Below are positions 29,336 through 39,065 of a stretch of 64,000 nucleotides of DNA, piece by piece. The stretch lies in contig NZ_WWNB01000002.1 of NCBI RefSeq assembly GCF_012062845.1, forward strand, positions 248,001-312,000, in the 5' to 3' direction. This stretch comes from Halomonas salinarum (GTDB lineage Bacteria; Pseudomonadota; Gammaproteobacteria; Pseudomonadales; Halomonadaceae). The notes beneath the pieces were generated by a model that had not been told where the DNA came from, ran no database searches, and saw nothing but the letters and a program-made list of their open reading frames with translations. Position 1 is the first letter of the stretch. Each line of letters begins with the position of its first letter. The position numbers and the translations under genes were made by a program.

Positions 29336-30343
29336 TTATCCGCCAAAGGGCGAGGAGGCATCACGGGCGGGACGGTCGAGCAACAGTGCGCCACCGGGAT
29401 CGGTGCCGCCGGTGATCATCAGTGACACGCCAAGCGCACTGATCACCAAACCGCCGACAAGCGATGCCCAGGCGAGACGAGGACTCAACCTGTGCTGCGA
29501 TTGACGAGACAGGCGCCGCTCGGCCCAGCCACGCGCCATCACGCTTGCCACCGCCAGGCCGGACACCGCCAGCGCCGTGCCGGCGGCCATCACCATGACG
29601 GCCGCCACCCCGACCCAGAACTGCCCGAGCAGAGAAGCCGCCCCCAGCAGCAACACACCACCGCTGCAGGGGCGAATGCCGATTGCCACGACCGTGGCAA
29701 GGGCCGTGCGCCAATCACCCACCCGCTCAGGGGACAGGTGATGCTCATGACCACAGCCGCAGCCATCATCATGGTGAACGTGAGGGTCGGCCGAAGAGTG
29801 GGTCGACTCATGGCCCACTCTGGTGCGCCACAGTCGCCGTATCGCGTTCAGGCAGAGCCACAAGCCAAGCACCGTCACCATCAGAAAACTCAACTGCTCG
29901 ACCCAGGCCACCGAGCCCATTGCCTGGCGGGTCAGCCAGCCAAGCCCATGCACCAGCACCGCGACCAGCAGGATGGCGACCACTCCCTGAAGTAACGAGG
30001 CCGCCGCGGAAAGCGATAGCGCCCGCCCCCAGGCACCGCCCTGAGACAACAAGTAGGTACTGAGCACGGCCTTGCCGTGGCCAGGCCCGGCCGCGTGAAA
30101 GACCCCGTAACCAAAGCTCACACCCAGCAGCGCCGCCCAGGTAGCCGGCGACGGCGCCCCGGACAGCGCGGTGATGGCAAGTGTCAGCTGGCGATGCAGG
30201 TCCCGCTGCCAGCTGACGATTTCAAGCGATAGCGTCTGCACGCCGCCCTGCCCCACCCAGACGCCCAGGACGACAAGCAGCATCAGCACGCTGATCCCCA
30301 TGAGGGCCGAACGCGTCGGGGCACGCAAGCTCATGCCTCGCAT
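29336..30343 (-). CDS. NicO-family nickel/cobalt-type exporter (RcnA-like)
   Basis: A 335-residue inner-membrane transporter of the NicO family. Six or so helices, with the conserved YGVFHAAGPGHGKAVLSTY and the second half GIRPCSGGVLLLGAAS. A His/Cys/Asp-rich loop (about 180-205, HSSADPHVHHDDGCGCGHEH) is the expected metal-binding region. RcnA members export nickel or cobalt; metal choice here is uncertain. The start at 30343 has GGGGAGGTCGC upstream and overlaps the 3' end of the DUF1007 gene by 13 bases, so translation is coupled. Confidence 0.88.
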   Translation of the reverse strand: MRGMSLRAPTRSALMGISVLMLLVVLGVWVGQGGVQTLSLEIVSWQRDLHRQLTLAITALSGAPSPATWAALLGVSFGYGVFHAAGPGHGKAVLSTYLLSQGGAWGRALSLSAAASLLQGVVAILLVAVLVHGLGWLTRQAMGSVAWVEQLSFLMVTVLGLWLCLNAIRRLWRTRVGHESTHSSADPHVHHDDGCGCGHEHHLSPERVGDWRTALATVVAIGIRPCSGGVLLLGAASLLGQFWVGVAAVMVMAAGTALAVSGLAVASVMARGWAERRLSRQSQHRLSPRLAWASLVGGLVISALGVSLMITGGTDPGGALLLDRPARDASSPFGG

Positions 30344-30996
30344 GCGACCTCCCCGGTTTCGGCAAAGAAGCGTCCCAGGCCAGGCTCCGCGGTCTCGTCA
30401 GCATCCAGCTGCGCGGCCATCGCCACCTTGGCCGGGTCAGGGTCGGCCGCGATGATCCGCGCATTACACGCCTCGCCCACACCCCGCAACGTCAGGGCAT
30501 CGTCCCGCGGCATCTCATCCTCGGCTTCGTGCACCACCTCGATGTAGTAACTCGGGTCGAAGACCTGATAACGCAACGGCGCATCACCCAGCGCCAGCGG
30601 TTTCTCCAACGGCAGCAGGAAACTGAAGACCAGCCGGTCACCCTGCCGCCTGATGCTGTAGTCCTCGACGTCCCCCACCGCAACAGGGCGACCGCCGTGG
30701 TCAATCTCGGTGAAATACTCACGGGTGGCCAGATTATCGCGAATTTCCAGGCCCAAAAGATCCAGACGCTCTTCCATGCTGTCGGTGCTTTCCTCGGCGG
30801 CCAACTCTTCCATCACCACCAGGCTGTAAAAGGGATCCATTCGCCAGCGCTGCTGTAGCGCCGTGACGCGGCCTCGGTCGTCGAATTGAACCGTCATGCC
30901 AAGATCGATCCAGCCATGAGGATGGGCATGCGCGACGCCAGCCGAGCCGAACAGCAGCGCCATCAGCACAAGGCCGAGAAGGGATATTCTATTCAC
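30331..30996 (-). CDS. DUF1007 periplasmic protein, partner of metal exporter
   Basis: A 221-residue protein with a signal peptide ending AGVAHA, followed by the family start HPHGWIDLGMTVQFDD. The HPH at the mature N-terminus could bind metal. DUF1007 genes commonly sit beside NicO-type transporters, and the coupling here supports a joint role in divalent metal handling; the molecular function is unknown. The GTG start at 30996 is chosen for the signal peptide and for GGAGACCCCAA before it; the frame extends 25 codons further without a signal. Confidence 0.85.
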   Translation of the reverse strand: MNRISLLGLVLMALLFGSAGVAHAHPHGWIDLGMTVQFDDRGRVTALQQRWRMDPFYSLVVMEELAAEESTDSMEERLDLLGLEIRDNLATREYFTEIDHGGRPVAVGDVEDYSIRRQGDRLVFSFLLPLEKPLALGDAPLRYQVFDPSYYIEVVHEAEDEMPRDDALTLRGVGEACNARIIAADPDPAKVAMAAQLDADETAEPGLGRFFAETGEVACEA

Positions 30997-31195
30997 TTGG
31001 GGTCTCCGCAACGTGGAAAAGCAAGGATCAAGGAGCAAGCGGCGCCAGGCAACCCTCAGATTGCCCGGCAAGCCCTGGGGGAAGCGTCACAACATGCCGC
31101 CGTATCGACTGCGGGAAACGTCATCACAGGAGCGAGCCTTTCGGCCCCGACTGAAGGCGGACAATATGGCGCCAATGGTGTCGGCCTGCCATCGT

Positions 31196-31603
31196 TCATT
31201 GATTTGCCGATAGTCTCGCCTGCAACTCGGCGAGCAGCGTATCGAGGCTTTCGGCCGCCAGCGGCTGACGAGCGCGGTAGCCACTAAGCGAGAGACGGGT
31301 TTTGCCCTCTGACGCGGATAGGGCATAAAGGCGCAGACGATAGCCTGGCCAGGTGGCAAGTACGGCATCCAGCCGACCGAGGTCCAGGTCGGCGTGGTGA
31401 ATCACGAAGCCCCGATCGAGCAATACCTGAAGTCCTTCAGACAGCACCTGCCGGGGCTCGACGGCCACCATCACTTCACGGGGCTGCGGCTTTTCAGGCG
31501 CCCCTGCACAACCCGCGAGCCCCGCTATCAAAAGAAGGGCAAGGGGCCTCCGCCATCTGCGCCCTCGAGACCCTCCGCCCACCAACCGCTGCCAGAACAT
31601 CAT
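31196..31603 (-). CDS. Putative lipoprotein, paralogue of upstream gene
   Basis: A 135-residue lipoprotein: basic N-terminus, hydrophobic stretch and lipobox LAGLAGCAG, then a short domain of helix and strands (EGLQVLLDRGFVIHHADLDL, GRLDAVLATWPG, LSLSGYRARQP). The region LLDRGFVIHHADLDLGRLDAV resembles LEADDFVIVETEAQLGLVTA in the adjacent lipoprotein, so both seem to contain the same fold. Its start overlaps the stop of that gene by four bases. Function unknown. Confidence 0.75.
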   Translation of the reverse strand: MMFWQRLVGGGSRGRRWRRPLALLLIAGLAGCAGAPEKPQPREVMVAVEPRQVLSEGLQVLLDRGFVIHHADLDLGRLDAVLATWPGYRLRLYALSASEGKTRLSLSGYRARQPLAAESLDTLLAELQARLSANQ

Positions 31604-32226
31604 GCTGTCGGCTCCTGCTGTGGAAGGCCTGGCTCGATGCCCGACTCAAGCTCTGTTTCAAGGTCTGTCTCAAGGTCTGGCTGACGGATGATGGCGTCGC
31701 GCAGCTCACGACAGAATTCATCACTTGTGGCCACCTGACTACTGCGCAAGCGACCATCTGCCTCGACGACCTGTATATCCCGTGTCGCTCTGACCTGGGT
31801 GTCATGGGCGACCACGGAAACACGCTCGACCTGGGTGGGGTCGACACTGAAGCTACGGTTGAGATTAATCGACATGCCGGCGCTGTGGTGGCCTCTTCCC
31901 AACCCGAAGAAACCTGACAACCCGAATGGCCATGGCTCATACCAGGGGGTCCCATAGCCGGCCAATAGGCGGCTTTGCTGCGCCGTCACCAGCCCGAGCT
32001 GAGCCTCTGTCTCGACGATCACGAAGTCATCCGCCTCGAGAGCCGCAATCACGCGACGCAGATACCCTAATGACCCCGCATCGTCAGCCTCCCACTGGCA
32101 GGCTGACGCGGGCGACATCGGCGGTTGTGGCAGGTGCGCCGGCCCACTCGCACAGCCGGCAAGAAGCAGCCCTCCTGCCACCCCCATCACGCCTACCCAT
32201 CTGAACCACTTCCGGTGTCGCTGCAT
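31600..32226 (-). CDS. Putative lipoprotein with repeated domain type
   Basis: A 208-residue lipoprotein with lipobox LLLAGCASG after a clear signal. The mature part has a Pro-rich linker, a helix plus strand unit (YLRRVIAALEADDFVIVETE then LGLVTAQQSRLLAG), an aromatic stretch (YEPWPFGLSGFFGLGRG), strands with RVSVVAHDTQVRATRDIQVV, and an acidic Glu/Asp/Thr tail (LETDLETELE). It is first in a two-gene unit with the next lipoprotein. Possibly anchored in the outer membrane; function unknown. Confidence 0.78.
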   Translation of the reverse strand: MQRHRKWFRWVGVMGVAGGLLLAGCASGPAHLPQPPMSPASACQWEADDAGSLGYLRRVIAALEADDFVIVETEAQLGLVTAQQSRLLAGYGTPWYEPWPFGLSGFFGLGRGHHSAGMSINLNRSFSVDPTQVERVSVVAHDTQVRATRDIQVVEADGRLRSSQVATSDEFCRELRDAIIRQPDLETDLETELESGIEPGLPQQEPTA

Positions 32227-32319
32227 ACGCCGCGCCTTGTTGTCTTCCTGAGTCCAAGCTTATATCTATCGTGTTTCTACCATCACAGTGTATGCCGTCA
32301 GCATGCCCGTTGGGAAAGC

Positions 32320-32364
32320 ACCTGTAAGGAGAGTACCTGCAAGGAGAGTACCTGCAAGGAGAGT
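32320..32364. repeat. Three tandem 15-base repeats in divergent promoter region
   Basis: ACCTGTAAGGAGAGT, then two exact copies of ACCTGCAAGGAGAGT, head to tail. They lie between the divergent lipoprotein and glycerate kinase genes. The unit contains AGGAG-like sequence on the plus strand. Confidence 0.85.
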
Positions 32365-32454
32365 GCCGAGCGTTATCTTCAACGCCAGCAGGGTGGTCTT
32401 TTGCGCAAGCGTCGAGGATGATCAAGACATCGTTCCGCCACTGCGAGAGCCTCT

Positions 32455-33624
32455 ATGAAGATCCTGATCGCCCCCGACAGCTACAAGGATGCCCTGCCCG
32501 CCCGCGCCGCTGCGGAGGCCATGGCGCGTGGCATTCTTGAGGCCGTGCCCACTGCCGAGACCCACTGCTGCCCGATGGGCGACGGTGGCGAAGGGACGCT
32601 GGATGCCCTGCTGGCCGCGACCGGCGCCAAGCGCTACCAAGCCCGGGTGCAGGATGCCCTGGGACGGCCACGGGAGGCATCCTGGGGCTATCAGGCCGAC
32701 ACCCGAACCGCTTTTATCGAACTGGCAGAAGCCAGTGGTCTCCAGCACCTGGAGCGCCACGAGCGCAGTGCCCTTCACAGCACGACTTTCGGCGTCGGCG
32801 AACTGATACTCGCCGCCCTCGATGCCGGTGCCGAGCGACTGCTGCTGACCATCGGCGGCAGCGCCACCAACGACGCCGGTGCTGGCATGCTGGTGGCCCT
32901 CGGCGCGCGTCTGCTCGATACCCAGGACAAGCCCCTGCCGCCAGGGGGAGCGGCCCTCGCCGAACTCTCCATCCTCGACCTCACTGGCCTGGACCCACGC
33001 CTGGACGAGCTTGTCGTCGAGACTGCCGTCGACGTCGACAACCCGCTGCTTGGCCCCCATGGCGCCAGCGCCGTGTTCGGCCCCCAGAAGGGCGCCAGCG
33101 ACAGCGATGTCCGTATACTGGATCAGGCGATTAGCCACTTCGCCGACCTCGCCGCTCTCAAGCTCGGCGAGGATCACCGAGAACTCGCTGGTGCAGGCGC
33201 GGCCGGCGGCATGGGGTTCGCGGCCCGCGCCTTTCTTGGTGCACAACTGCGCCCCGGCATCACCCTGGTGATGGAGCAGGTGGGCTTCGACGCCCTGCTC
33301 GAGAATGCCGACCTGGTGATTACCGGCGAGGGACAGCTCGACGGTCAAAGCCTCGCCGGCAAGACCCCGGTGGGCATTGCCCGCGCCGCCCGCGCCAAGG
33401 GCGTACCCGTAGTGGCCCTGGTCGGGCGGCTGGGCGACGGCTGGCAGGCCGCTCATGACGAAGGCATCAGCGCGGCCTTTGCCCTGGCCGATGGCCCGAT
33501 GACACTCGATGAAGCCCTCGCCCGCACACCAGCGTTGCTAGCCGATCGTGCCGGCAGCCTGGTACGCCTGCTGAAAGCCAGTGCCCACGCGCTTTCAGGC
33601 AATGGCAGGCGTGACAGCACATAA
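32455..33624 (+). CDS. Glycerate kinase (GarK/GlxK family)
   Basis: Phosphorylates D-glycerate to 2-phosphoglycerate in the cytosol, linking glyoxylate or glycerate metabolism to glycolysis. The 389 residues match the family: MKILIAPDSYKDALPA, PMGDGGEGTLDAL, LLTIGGSATNDAGAGML, FGPQKGAS, and DLVITGEGQLDGQS. The last 15 or so residues are extra and basic. Start at 32455 with GAGAG upstream. No tartronate-semialdehyde reductase or glyoxylate carboligase gene lies nearby. Confidence 0.93.
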   Translation: MKILIAPDSYKDALPARAAAEAMARGILEAVPTAETHCCPMGDGGEGTLDALLAATGAKRYQARVQDALGRPREASWGYQADTRTAFIELAEASGLQHLERHERSALHSTTFGVGELILAALDAGAERLLLTIGGSATNDAGAGMLVALGARLLDTQDKPLPPGGAALAELSILDLTGLDPRLDELVVETAVDVDNPLLGPHGASAVFGPQKGASDSDVRILDQAISHFADLAALKLGEDHRELAGAGAAGGMGFAARAFLGAQLRPGITLVMEQVGFDALLENADLVITGEGQLDGQSLAGKTPVGIARAARAKGVPVVALVGRLGDGWQAAHDEGISAAFALADGPMTLDEALARTPALLADRAGSLVRLLKASAHALSGNGRRDST

Positions 33625-33767
33625 GCCAAACCTTGAAAAAGATCGCCGTCGACGGCATGTCATAGGGCAGCACTATGAGGATGATGGCGAAACTTCGTTA
33701 TCGCCCGGCTTCACCACACCTTACAGTAGACGCGAATAAACTCATTTGAGATCAAGGAGGTATCTAG

Positions 33768-34241
33768 ATGACTGATACCAACGCCATTGGATTGCACGAG
33801 AGCAGCGCCAGCCAGCTAGCCGACCGCCTCAACGCCCTGCTGGCCAACTACCAGATCTTCTACATGAACGTGCGTGGCTATCACTGGAACGTGAAGGGCA
33901 ACCACTTCTTCGAGCTGCACACCAAGTTCGAGGAGTACTACACGGACCTGCTGCTCAAGGTCGATGAAGTCGCCGAGCGCATCCTTACCCTGGGCCACAC
34001 GCCGGTACATGCCTACAGCGACTACGTGAAGATGTCGGATATCGCCGAGGACAAAGACGTGAAAGACGGTCAGTCCTGCGTTCGCGGCATCCTGCAGGGC
34101 TATCAGTCGCTGATCGGCCTGCAGCGCGAGATTCTATCGCTCGCCTCAGATGCTGATGATGAAGGTACCGCGGCTCAAGTGGGTGACTACATCCGCGAGC
34201 AGGAAAAAACCGTCTGGATGCTTAACGCCTACCTCGGCTGA
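33768..34241 (+). CDS. dps: Dps-family DNA-binding ferritin-like protein
   Basis: A 157-residue ferritin-like protein that forms a 12-subunit shell, stores iron and protects DNA from oxidants. The inter-subunit ferroxidase residues are visible: FYMNVRGYHWNVKGNHFFELH with His, and the pair in EEYYTDLLLKVDEVAERI. The C-terminus lacks a long basic DNA-binding tail, so DNA binding is uncertain. A perfect AAGGAGG precedes the ATG by seven bases. The 143 bases upstream should hold its promoter. Confidence 0.95.
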   Translation: MTDTNAIGLHESSASQLADRLNALLANYQIFYMNVRGYHWNVKGNHFFELHTKFEEYYTDLLLKVDEVAERILTLGHTPVHAYSDYVKMSDIAEDKDVKDGQSCVRGILQGYQSLIGLQREILSLASDADDEGTAAQVGDYIREQEKTVWMLNAYLG

Positions 34242-34292
34242 TAGGACTCCAACCTAGATGACTCCAACCCTGGGGCGTGGAACCACCCAAGT

Positions 34293-34324
34293 GGTCGACA
34301 CGACCCAAAGGGTCGAGATCGACC
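34293..34324 (+). other. Stem-loop in the dps 3' region
   Basis: Nested inverted repeats: inner arms CGACCC-AAA-GGGTCG (34301-34315) inside outer arms GGTCGA and TCGACC. It lies between the dps stop and its terminator and could stabilise the transcript end. Confidence 0.5.
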
Positions 34325-34330
34325 GAGCGT

Positions 34331-34362
34331 AAAAGCGCCGCCCCTTCGGGCGGCGCTTTTTT
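34331..34362 (+). terminator. Rho-independent terminator after dps
   Basis: Thirteen-base stem AAAAGCGCCGCCC-CTTC-GGGCGGCGCTTTT with T-run; likely bidirectional because the left arm starts with A's and tmcA converges from the right. Confidence 0.92.
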
Positions 34363-34443
34363 ATGATGAATGTCCGCGTGGGCCGGCAACCGCCCGCAGA
34401 ACCGTCCCCGGGAGCGGAGCGGATAAGGGTCATTCTTGCGTTC

Positions 34444-36834
34444 CTACGGCGCAAAAAGCCTGCGCCAGCGATCAAGCGTCGAACGCAGGCGCGCTTCCAC
34501 CTGGCGTCGTCCGGGCAGGCCGAGGCGCCGGGCCAGCCAGGCATCGGCTCGGCCCTGAAAGAGTACCGCGACCAGCAGCCAGGCGTCGTCATCAAGGCCT
34601 GGTTCATCCTCTTGCCCTGCCACCGACTGGCTCATAACCACGCTTGTCTCGCGGCGCAGCACGAGCCCCCGGCGCACCAGGGCCTGCAGCGCGGGCCGCG
34701 CCAATGCGGGCGCCCGATGACCCAGCGCCACGTCGGCGATATCGCGCTGCATGATGGCATTAAGCTCAGGCATGACGCCTTCCGCCAGCAGCCGTGCCGC
34801 CAGGGAGGGGTCGAATTCCTTGAGCTCAAACGCCAACAGGCTTGGCAACAAGGCCTGGAAACCATCGGCAAGCTCGCTTAACAGTGCCTCGCCGCGGGGG
34901 CTGGTGGCACAGGCCACCATCAGCGCATGTTCACCGCTGGCCGCCTCCTTCGTCAGGCCCAGACGCACGGCGCGAAAGCCGCTTCGCTGCCAGAAGGCCA
35001 TCAGCCCTGCCTCGGCGCCGAAGCTGGCACCGAGCAGATCGATGCCCGTCTCGCGAGCTCGCTCCAGCTCGGCAGAGAGTAACGCTCGACCATGGCCGAG
35101 GCGTCGACAGCCTGGGTCAACGGCGATGCGCATCACGCGCCGAATCCGTGATTCCAGCGACCTGCGACTGCCGGCGTGGGCCGCAAGCGATTGTGCCAGC
35201 AAGTGACCCCGGGGGCGTCGCTCACCTCGAGCCACTTGCTCGGCCAAGTCAGGTTCGAAGCCGCCTTCATCGACGGTCAGTGCAACGGCGCGGAGCCCCT
35301 GATCATAAAGGCATACTACCCGGCCACCGGGACCATCGAGCAGCCGGCGCAGATCGCTTGGCTGAGTGCGGTAATGCGCCTGCACCAGCAGGCCAAATAA
35401 TGCCCTCAGGCGTGGCTCGTCAGCGGCCAGCTCATCCCGGTCACACTCGACAATCTCGGGCTCGCTTTTGCCCCTCGCCTCATCGGGCTTGGCGCCTGGC
35501 TGTGTGTCGCCGGGTTCACTGTGTTGCCGGGCCTCGCCGAGCTCGGCCATTTCCTGTGCCTCGAAAGGCTCGGCATCGAGCATTAGCAGCGTATCAGTGA
35601 GCCGTTCCAGTGGATCATCCGCGGCCCAGCGGATCGGCGTGGTCAGATGCAGGCCCTGCCAGTTAGGGGTCTGACGATCGAGGTGCTCGCGAAAGCGCAG
35701 CGCGAAGCCTCGCCCCGAGCCTTCATAGCCATGAACGGTGGTCGCGAAGGCGATCCGCGGGAAGGCGGCGAGCAGCCGCGAGAGCAAGGGCGCAGGGATC
35801 GCCGCCGCTTCGTCGACCAGCAACAGCGCGCCCGCCCCACCCTGCTCGCCAGCAAGGGCTGACTCCACCAGGGCATCCGGGGCGATAAAGCGCACACGAG
35901 CCGGGCCATCGCCTGGGGCCTCCGCCATCGGCTCTCGGGGTGTCTCAAGCACGAAAGTATTACCTTGGCGCGCGCCCTCGGGGCAGAGCATCGCCAAGCG
36001 CTCGAAGAGCGCCTCCACCGCCGCCGGACGTGGCGCAGTGACCAGAATATCCGTTTCCCCCTTTGCCATTAGCCGGGCGCAGGCAATGCCCAGGGCCGCG
36101 CTCTTGCCGCGGCCGCGGTCGGCGGTCAGCACCAGTGGGCGACGGCGCTTCAGCCGACAAAGGCGCGCCACCGCCCGGGCCTGATCGACGGTGGCACAGT
36201 CAGTATCCTCTGGCTCCGACTCGCAGGAGGACTTGGCCGGCAAACTCGCGCCGGCATCCATCCCCTGAGGCAGGCTCAGTCCATTGGCAGTCCAGGTCGC
36301 GACCTGTGGCGAGGCCGATAGCAACCGGGCGAGACGCGCCAGGTAGCGCGAGTTCAGCTCATCGGCGCTGTAGGGATGCTCGGCGAGGCGGGCATAGTCG
36401 CCATCCGGCCGGGCGCCCCAGTCCATCGGCGTCAGCAGCACCAGCAGGCCACCCGCGCGCAGCGTGCCTGAGACCGCACCAAAGGCCTCGGGGTCGAAAC
36501 CCGCCGTTGCAGACACCGCATCGATCACCACAAGGCCATGCTCGCCCCCCAGCCGGGTGCGCGCCTTGGCGGCGGGAAGCGCCACGATGCCTGCCGCCTC
36601 GAGGTTCGGTTGGGGTGTCCCAAGCCATAGCGGATCTGTCCAGTCGATGGCCTGCCATAGCGAGACTGCCCGGGCGATAGCGGTCTCCGCAGGGGCGGTG
36701 ATCCACAAAAGGCCGCGGTGGTGCCGGGCCGTGAGGTGGCCAAGCAGAGTCATCAGCGCCTCATGCTCGGACGTATCGAGGGCAGGCACCGCATCAGGCG
36801 ACAACATATCAGGAGTAGTAGGCGGGATGGTCAT
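34444..36834 (-). CDS. tmcA: tRNA(Met) cytidine acetyltransferase
   Basis: Makes N4-acetylcytidine at the wobble base of elongator tRNA-Met, using acetyl-CoA and ATP, in the cytosol. About 796 residues. An N-terminal domain is followed by an RNA-helicase-like module with Walker A TADRGRGKSAALG and LLLVDEAAAIP, then a GNAT acetyltransferase module (VDPGCRRLGHGRALLSA) and a tail. A glutamate/proline-rich insertion (about 430-465, ARQHSEPGDTQPGAKPDEAR) is unusual for the family. The exact start is unsure: 36834 and 36846 both lack a good ribosome-binding site. Confidence 0.93.
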   Translation of the reverse strand: MTIPPTTPDMLSPDAVPALDTSEHEALMTLLGHLTARHHRGLLWITAPAETAIARAVSLWQAIDWTDPLWLGTPQPNLEAAGIVALPAAKARTRLGGEHGLVVIDAVSATAGFDPEAFGAVSGTLRAGGLLVLLTPMDWGARPDGDYARLAEHPYSADELNSRYLARLARLLSASPQVATWTANGLSLPQGMDAGASLPAKSSCESEPEDTDCATVDQARAVARLCRLKRRRPLVLTADRGRGKSAALGIACARLMAKGETDILVTAPRPAAVEALFERLAMLCPEGARQGNTFVLETPREPMAEAPGDGPARVRFIAPDALVESALAGEQGGAGALLLVDEAAAIPAPLLSRLLAAFPRIAFATTVHGYEGSGRGFALRFREHLDRQTPNWQGLHLTTPIRWAADDPLERLTDTLLMLDAEPFEAQEMAELGEARQHSEPGDTQPGAKPDEARGKSEPEIVECDRDELAADEPRLRALFGLLVQAHYRTQPSDLRRLLDGPGGRVVCLYDQGLRAVALTVDEGGFEPDLAEQVARGERRPRGHLLAQSLAAHAGSRRSLESRIRRVMRIAVDPGCRRLGHGRALLSAELERARETGIDLLGASFGAEAGLMAFWQRSGFRAVRLGLTKEAASGEHALMVACATSPRGEALLSELADGFQALLPSLLAFELKEFDPSLAARLLAEGVMPELNAIMQRDIADVALGHRAPALARPALQALVRRGLVLRRETSVVMSQSVAGQEDEPGLDDDAWLLVAVLFQGRADAWLARRLGLPGRRQVEARLRSTLDRWRRLFAP

Positions 36835-36892
36835 GGCGCACAGCATGCGACATGCAGGGGCATTGGGCCAGCCCTGGCACTGCCCAAAACCA

Positions 36893-36918
36893 AAGGCCCC
36901 CGCTGCCGGGGGCCTTTT
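36893..36918 (-). terminator. Terminator after the TRAP operon
   Basis: Arms GGCCCCC and GGGGGCC with flanking A/T runs on both sides, between the TRAP operon and tmcA. Confidence 0.75.
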
Positions 36919-36952
36919 CCTGCTAGGCGGGGATTGTCATTGCCCTCTCTGC

Positions 36953-38316
<1,364 letters not shown>

Positions 38317-38317
<1 letters not shown>

Positions 38318-38946
38318 CAGGACGCGTCCTCTTTAGTGGAATCATCGGCGAGCGGCCTGGGGAAGCCGAACAGCAAGGCGGTTACCCGGGTAAGCCTTGA
38401 CAGCGCAGCGACGATCAACAGCGCGAAGGACAGCGCCACGACGGCCTTCAGCACCCAGCGATGGGACAGGCCGGCAGGTGCCTGACTGGTCTCGCCCTGG
38501 CTGAAGGAGCTCATCGCGTAGGGCACCATCTCGTAGAGCGAGATGCCGAGGAACGGCAGCAACAGCAGCAGAATGCCGGCAAGCTCGATGCGGCCCTGCG
38601 CCTTGAGGCTCAAACGCTCATGGATGACGTCGACCCGCACATGGTCGTCGGTGGTCAGGGTATAGCCGAGCCCCAAGAGCCAGGCGGCGCCGGCGATATG
38701 CCACTGCCACTCCTCGAGGGTGACCGAGCCCTGGCCGAAGGCATAGCGGCCGACCACTGACCAGATGATGACCCCGACGACGAGCAGCCAGAACCAGGAG
38801 GCGAGCTTGCCGATCGCGATCAGCAAGGCATCGAGCCCCTGGCTGAGACGCGTCCGGGGCAACTCGGTGTGATGGTTAAGAATATTTTCTGCGTCCGTCG
38901 TATAGCTGTGCGGCTGTTTCGACGGGTCTTGATCAGGCGAGGTCAT
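38317..38946 (-). CDS. TRAP transporter small permease (DctQ family)
   Basis: A 209-residue inner-membrane subunit with four helices; a polar N-terminal extension of about 40 residues precedes them. The DctQ core is seen in SVVGRYAFGQGSVTLEEWQW and LGYTLTTDDHVRVDVIHERL. The start has GGGGGCAAGTCC upstream. It lies between the binding protein and large permease genes, the usual TRAP order, with about 120 bases to the binding protein gene. Confidence 0.93.
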
Positions 38947-39065
38947 GGACTTGCCCCCTTACCAAACGAGACCCGTCTCGACGGGCCTCGCTGCATGTTC
39001 CACGCGGGCGACCGAGAGGCCGCCCGCTTTGATGATGGCCGGGCCAGCGGCCCGGCGCAGCGAGA

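Noticed and set aside
32422-33456. 344-codon open frame opposite glycerate kinase
   Set aside because: Antisense to a complete, motif-bearing kinase gene.
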